Both the position numbers and the translations under genes were made by a program. A DNA stretch of 64,000 bases, taken from the NCBI GenBank assembly GCA_946800325.1, contig OX326957.1, positions 63,013,070 to 63,077,069 of the forward strand, in the 5' to 3' direction. Below are positions 58,738 through 64,000 of the stretch, piece after piece (position 1 is the first letter of the stretch; each line of letters opens with the position of its first letter). The notes under the pieces are model-generated. The model was not told the origin of the DNA, made no database searches, and was given only the letters and a program-made list of their open reading frames with translations. The DNA comes from Luzula sylvatica (lineage: Eukaryota > Streptophyta > Magnoliopsida > Poales > Juncaceae).

Positions 58738-59745
58738 GATGGGGAATATCCCCGACCCCGGGCCCGCACAGCGGAATGAACGCCCGGTCCTGTTCCCCGA
58801 TTCCCGAGATCACGTCATGACTTCGAGGGTACGATGCAATAGAAGGATAGATTCATACCGGTGCAAAATTGATTGCACTCGAAGGGTTGATCGCTGCCTT
58901 CTATCTTCTGTCACGTTGGTGACAATCCGCGCGTCCCACACCACGCGTATTCCACCGTTCGTTGACTTTGCCGATTCGCTTGATTTCGTCTCCGAAACAA
59001 TCTACTCGTCCGAATCGATCACAACCGTGAGAGCCTCAGATGTTGCTCCTCTACGTGTATCCACCTTGATTCGTAAGACGCCGGTCGCGAGTACAACTGC
59101 CTAGACGATGTACGGCGAACTTGCTCGATCGAATTGATTCTCTATCTCTCGAGAAACTCTTTTCTCGATTTCTCTCTCTTCGCACCTTTTCACTTTGAGA
59201 AAGATCAAATCTGAATTCTCTCTTTCTTTTGTGTCTTTGGCAGAATGAATTGCTCAATTACTTACTTTGGATGAGAGAGAAAATATCCTATTTATATCAA
59301 ATAGGATTATGATTAGCCAAGAGGCATGTATATCCAATATACACCATTTCACACAGAAAAGTGCATGAACCTGTTCAGTATTCTGTCCAGACGAAATTGA
59401 TAAATTTCTCTGACAGAAAATCAACCAACATGAAAGTTGTAGATAATCTTATTATCTACGTAACCCAATTTGGCCCAGCCCAATAGGAATTCGTATGCAA
59501 AAGTTATGACTGTTTTACTAACTGTATGTCATACTGTTGCACCCTTTCGGTATTTCACATAAACGACACTTATACTTCGTTGAAATATATTTCTACATGA
59601 AGGTTATAAATAATCTCATTATCTATCTAACCCATTTTGAACCATTCAAATCGGATTTTCCCACTGAAAGTTATGGCTACAAATGTACGCTTACATTCGT
59701 TCATCCTTGTGTACACTTTTACGATCCGAAACTGTATTTCTTTCA
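58738..59745 (-). repeat. 5' LTR of element B
   Basis: Near-identical to 51506-52521. It is the transcribing LTR, with a TATAAATA box on the minus strand at 59289-59296. Confidence 0.94.
59289..59296 (-). promoter_or_regulatory. TATA box of element B
   Basis: TATAAATA on the minus strand in the middle of the 5' LTR. In the other LTR this site is altered (CATAAATA type). Confidence 0.7.
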
Positions 59746-59750
59746 CATAT

Positions 59751-60901
59751 ATGTGTCATGACATGAAATATTAATTACATGCATGTAGACACATGTACGC
59801 ATACGTATCATGTCATTGAATAATAAATACATGCGTTAAAACACATGTATACATATGTATCATGTATGTTACATAGAATATACAAACTAAACCTAATAAA
59901 TATATTCATATTTGTAATATTATTAACCGAAATTGTCTATATAATAGCAGGCACGTGACTGTTCCAACTTCCAAGGTTGATTGGGTGCTTCACAATTATG
60001 TAGTATTGTGTGGAATCCATACCTTTAATTCAAAAATTGAACCTCAAATTTATAAATTGAACCGAGGTGCTTCTCCTTCTCCTCCTCCTCCTCTTCTAAA
60101 CCGGACTCCTTCTTGTCTTCCTCCTCCTCTCCTAAACACCCTCAAACACACAAACCGAGCTCGCAAAAAGCGCCAAAATCGCATATAATCGTGCAGAAAC
60201 ATAAGAGGAAAAAAAAATAAGGGTTGGGGCAAAAGGGGGGAGCTCATTAGCGACGGGCTATTGGTCGCCAATAATGCCGTCGCCAATAGAGGCCCCATAT
60301 TACACAACAAAATTTAATAAGTTATTTAATTTACACTCATTCTTAAATATATTATTTATGTTTCAAAATAAATTATTAATTTATTTTAATACTTTAATTG
60401 ATTCGTTTAAATATATTATTTAATTGAAATATATTAAATTAAATAAAAAATAATTTTTTAACTCGAAGCAACATAGCACAATAATTCAAATAAATTATTT
60501 ATATGCTAAAATATATTATTTAATTTATTCTAATATATCAATTACTTATGTTTGTTTTAAATATATTACCTAATATTACTTAAATATATTATTTTCATTG
60601 ATTTCAATAAATTATTTAATATAATATTTAATTTGTCTCAATATATTACTTTAATTAAAATATATAAAATTAAATTAAAAATGATATTTTAACTCGATAC
60701 AACATACCATTGTGTGAAAAAAAAAATTGTAATTAAATTAATAAGTTAATAAATGAAAAATTAAAAAAAAAATCGAAATACCACAATAATTTAACATACA
60801 ATTGTCGAAAGTACACATAAAAGATTAAACATACAAATAGTTCGACCTACAAATCACTAGTTTAACACGATGATACAACATACTAAACATAATAGTTCAA
60901 C
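59751..60901. other. AT-rich intergenic DNA with CACTA-like remnant
   Basis: 59800-59880 has repeated ACATGTATACATATGTATCATG words. 60065-60300 combines CTCCTCCTC repeats and GCGACGGGCTATTGGTCGCC / GCCGTCGCC words like those in the CACTA subterminal zones; the ends are not seen. 60310-60720 is an AATTATTTAATTTA-rich stretch. No gene. Confidence 0.5.
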
Positions 60902-61335
60902 CACTACAAATGTATTACCAATGGGGATATTTTTTTAGCTAGTATCCGTTGGTAATAAAATACCACATTAGCTACTGCCCGTTGGTAAAAAACTTTACCA
61001 AGGAAAAACATTACCAAGATGTTGGTACTACTTTAAGTAAAAAATTAATAAAATTAAATTGTTATTTTATTATCAAACACAATACCGACGGAGCTTTCCC
61101 GAGGGTAATAATCAATTTGTTGTAGTGAAATAGCAACGGGCCGTTGGTAAAGGTTTTACCAACGGTATGAAATAGCAACGGGTCGCTGGTGAAACCTTTA
61201 GTTACCAACGGTATGCAACAACAACGGTACGTAGGTAATAAATTTGAACCCATCAGCAACGGGCCGTTGGTGAAATATTTTATCTTTTGTTTCCTCGCAC
61301 GTTGTATGCTCTCCCAAAATATATTTGTTGTAGTG
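60902..61335. mobile_element. short CACTA-derived element (434 bp)
   Basis: Left end CACTACAAATG, right end ATTTGTTGTAGTG, flanked by the 3-bp duplication AAC (60899-60901 and 61336-61338). The interior holds CAACGGGCCGTTGGT palindromic words. A second copy of the right terminus (AATTTGTTGTAGTG, ending 61127) lies inside. No coding capacity. Confidence 0.82.
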
Positions 61336-61973
61336 AACATACAAAACAAGTTTAATTAACTCGATACAACATACAAAACACACTAGACATCTTCAGCACC
61401 ATCAAAGTCTGCTCCGACGGTGTGAACACATTGCCAACAAACTCATTTGCGGTGCCAACAAACTCATTATTTGCGGAATTTGAACCGAAAAGAGATCCCC
61501 GTTGCGTATTGTTACCCTAAAATATTTTAAGAGTTATTCGTAATAAAACATGTGAATACCCCTTAAACCATAAACTCTAAACTCTAAAATCGTAAATAAC
61601 CCTTCAACCCTTAAATTGAGTACATGTTGAGATTGTAACCGTGCGAGAAGTTTGGAACATAATGCCAATTTGTTTTTGGTCTTTAAGAGTGCCACCATGA
61701 GTCCATCAAATTCAAAATCCAAATCCGGAGTCCTCACCGGCCCCGCCGAACATCTCCTACAAAAATATCAAACTTTGAAATTAAACACATTTATCTAACT
61801 TATAGGTAAATTAAACATATTTATCCTACAAAAATATCATATATACCTTGTAACTTAAACCCCAAATTCAACACACTTATCCAATTTGAATAATCCCCAA
61901 AACTTTCTTGATAAGACATGCATGAAGAAAATATTATATAAGAAACGATTGTATGAAACACATTTATCATCCG

Positions 61974-61976
<3 letters not shown>
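61336..61976. other. intergenic sequence, no gene seen
   Basis: Short words such as AAACTCTAAAATC repeat near 61570. Nothing else is recognised. Confidence 0.45.
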
Positions 61977-62027
<51 letters not shown>

Positions 62028-62395
62028 GATGTCTATGATACTTAATTAAGTATCATGGATTTAGTACTCAGGATTTTTTTGACTTGTTTTGAGATTTATA
62101 ATGACGATCACAAATTTATATAAATTTCATTAAAAAAAACACAAATCTCAAAGCAAATCCTATAAATGCTACAAGAATCCACAAAAAGAATCCAAAAAAA
62201 GAATCTAAGGACCAAAATATACTATTGAGATTAGCAAAATATATTTTTGTATGCAGCAAAATATACTGTTGAAAATATATTATTTTATTCTTAATTTTAG
62301 CCATGTTAACATGTTGGATTCAACAGTACATTCTGTTCATTTAAATAGTATATTTTGCCTGCGTGGATTATTTTTTTGAATTCTCCTTAACAAAC

Positions 62396-62398
<3 letters not shown>
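61977..62398. mobile_element. TA microsatellite and partial foldback element
   Basis: TA tract 61977-62024 followed by GAGGATGTCTATGATACTTA, homologous to the arms of the element at 62448. Part of the opposite arm is visible at 62130-62162 (CACAAATCTCAAAGCAAATCC), then the homology is lost. The sequence runs into the next TA tract. Confidence 0.6.
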
Positions 62399-62447
<49 letters not shown>

Positions 62448-62449
<2 letters not shown>

Positions 62450-62672
62450 TGGCTAAGATACTTAATTAAGTATCATGAGTTTGGTACTTAGAATTTTTTT
62501 ACCATTAGATTTGTTTTGAGATTTGTGCATTCAATGATTAGCATAAACAAATATCGCAATCATTAATAATGAATATATATAACATTAAAAAGCACAAATC
62601 TCAAAACAAATCCTATGGTCAAAAAATCTTAAATACATAATAGATGATACTTAATTGAGTATCTTAGTCATC

Positions 62673-62675
<3 letters not shown>
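62448..62675. mobile_element. foldback MITE inserted in a TA microsatellite (Micron-like)
   Basis: The two arms of about 90 bp are inverted repeats: left GGTGGCTAAGATACTTAATT and onward, right inverse GAGGATGACTAAGATACTCA and onward. TA tracts flank it on both sides (62399-62447 and 62676-62714). Rice Micron elements are known to insert into TA microsatellites, and this has the same arrangement. No coding capacity. Confidence 0.75.
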
Positions 62676-62714
<39 letters not shown>

Positions 62715-62719
<5 letters not shown>

Positions 62720-63887
62720 AACCAGAAAATATCAAAGGTTAAAAACTTATTTCGAAATTTCTTTCTTGGTATAATATATGTGATTTGAGTGAGGATATTT
62801 TCTTGATCGTTGAATTCGGTCTCGAGATCTAGGTGTGCTTGCCCCGTGTGTCCATTTTTTTATTCATTTTTTCAATGCCTTCATTTTTATCTTGATATTT
62901 TCGTGTCTTTATTTTTATCTTGGTTTATGTATTCATTTTTGTGTAACGTGTATCTATTTCATGAAAACTTAAATGTTTTGTTAATAGTTTGAGATGAGTT
63001 TTGAGATCATCAAACATAGTAAACATGTCCTTCACAACGTCTTTCATAGATGAAGCGATATATGTTATTAGTGTGAGGTTGGCAACTTCACCATCGGAGT
63101 ATGAACCGGAGTCGTCGAAGTCTCCAAAAATGGCAACCTTCGACTAGGGTATATTTTTCATATATATTTTTATTTTCTGTTATCTTTATCGTCGCGTCTC
63201 CTCTCTCCGCTATTTTCGTGTCTATCGTGTTCGGTCGTTCATCCTCCTTATTTCATGGTGCCAGTTCCGGGTGGACAGTGTAACGGTTTTCGATGATATG
63301 TTTTTTTGCTGCATTCAAAGCAAAACTTCATTGGATTGTTTCTTCTTCGATTTTCGTGAACTCATATTTCGCGAGATCTAAATTCAAAGCAAAACTTCGA
63401 GTCGACGGTCAGCATGACGATGGCCTTGGAGTTCGAGTTCGAGTTCGAGTTCTAGTCCATTTGCTTTTATCTTGTTTAGAAATTTCGGAAATAACTACCC
63501 AAGTCATTGGACTCGAAGTTAATTATGTGTGATAAATCAACATACCATTACCCCCGCCCACATAATCACTGTTAAAATCACATACCGTGCCAACACCAAT
63601 TTAAAATTGCTATTGGACTGATAAATTCTATCATGCATGTCCAACAAGTTACAGGTGCGAGGGTGGAGGCTAAGAGGCACAAGCAGGTGGAGTGGAACCC
63701 GCCGACAAGTGCGTAAAGTAAGGCACGCCTTGTGGTGACCCACTTAATGCGCACCCGGAATATCAGAGCTGGATCTGGCCCACTGTGTTTCTTCCTCTGA
63801 CATGTGGGCTCTATTTTATTTCTTTATTTTCCTCCAAAGGCCCAAGCACCATCGTGAGAAATGAATACATTACTGACTCATGACTAG
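62715..63887. other. intergenic sequence, no gene recognised
   Basis: Moderately AT-rich with several short frames and no known domain. 63430-63455 is a short GAGTTC repeat. 63700-63850 is less AT-rich and might be near a gene outside the window. Confidence 0.4.
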
Positions 63888-64000
63888 CGGTGTCAATGAT
63901 GTGGTCATTGTTCGAACCGACACGAACCGTATTCGTGTCGGGACTGAATCCGAAACGGATCTGAGTATTTTTAGGATCCGGATACTCGGAATCGGATTCG
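63888..64000. mobile_element. second copy of the 44.4-kb terminal-inverted-repeat element (cut by window end)
   Basis: Starts AGCGGTGTCAATG after ATGACT, then CCGAACCGACACGAACCG and GGATCCGGATACTCGG, matching the layout and repeat type of 44424-45021. The right end is outside the window. Confidence 0.65.

Larger units (their letters stand above)
51506..59745 (-). mobile_element. copia element B, structurally complete
   Basis: LTRs of 1016 and 1008 bp (51506-52521 and 58738-59745) are flanked by the exact 5-bp duplication CATAT (51501-51505 and 59746-59750). On the minus strand the order is: 5' LTR, primer site 58735-58724, 1.1-kb leader, gag from 57654, protease, integrase, RT, RNase H to 53681, long 3' untranslated region, polypurine tract 52532-52522, 3' LTR. 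Five or so single lesions break the reading frame. The LTRs differ at about 30 positions by eye (near 3 percent). The RT resembles the Tork/Angela type; the lineage is not proven. Confidence 0.95.

Overview
The window is a piece of a plant nuclear chromosome, almost entirely transposable-element sequence. Plant origin is shown by a Dof zinc-finger gene with its usual intron after codon 8, a ubiquitin-RUB1 fusion fragment (a plant gene arrangement), Ty1/copia elements primed by initiator tRNA-Met, a Sirevirus-like element, Athila-type Ty3/gypsy termini and CACTA elements. A eudicot is likely but is not proven from the sequence. There are no bacterial genes, rRNA or CRISPR arrays, and I found no convincing tRNA gene.

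Layout. 1-4964: 3' half of a Sirevirus-like copia element on the plus strand: end of pol, a downstream ORF in the env-like position, several polypurine tracts and a 1.4-kb LTR whose U3 is packed with palindromes ahead of a TATA box. 4965-5264: two LTR ends fused in opposite orientation. 5265-8113: degraded Athila-type element. 8114-11400: minus-strand copia element lacking RT and RNase H. 11738-13125: SINE-like head and LINE remnant. 13128-15310: degenerate tandem array with a period of about 177 bp. 15311-20616: AT-rich sequence holding a decayed copia 3' end and small duplications.

20617-40068 is a nest. A copia element (here A; 5' LTR 21588-22478, gag-pol ending at 36819, 3' LTR from 39820) carries three insertions: a CACTA element in its leader (22831-25282, 3-bp duplication ACT), a pol-less Athila-type element inside gag codon 6 (26346-32884, 5-bp duplication AACAC), and a CACTA-type element in its 3' untranslated region (about 37736-39762) that has captured a ubiquitin-RUB1 exon. 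40069-41556 is the tail of another copia element. 41557-47456 is AT-rich and contains a 0.6-kb terminal-inverted-repeat element and a long direct repeat.

The only convincing host gene is the Dof transcription factor at 47457-49184 (minus strand). 51506-59745 is a structurally complete minus-strand copia element (B; LTRs of about 1 kb, duplication CATAT) related to A. The right end holds small CACTA-type elements, foldback elements embedded in TA microsatellites, and the start of a second copy of the 44.4-kb element.

The most unusual signal is a set of 16-bp palindromic words with conserved arms and a 4-bp self-complementary core (TCGA or CATG). They recur in the regulatory parts of retroelements of different lineages, while the CACTA elements carry analogous palindromes with other cores. 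The retroelement genes show the usual gag-protease-integrase-RT-RNase H order, but every copy in the window is broken or incomplete.
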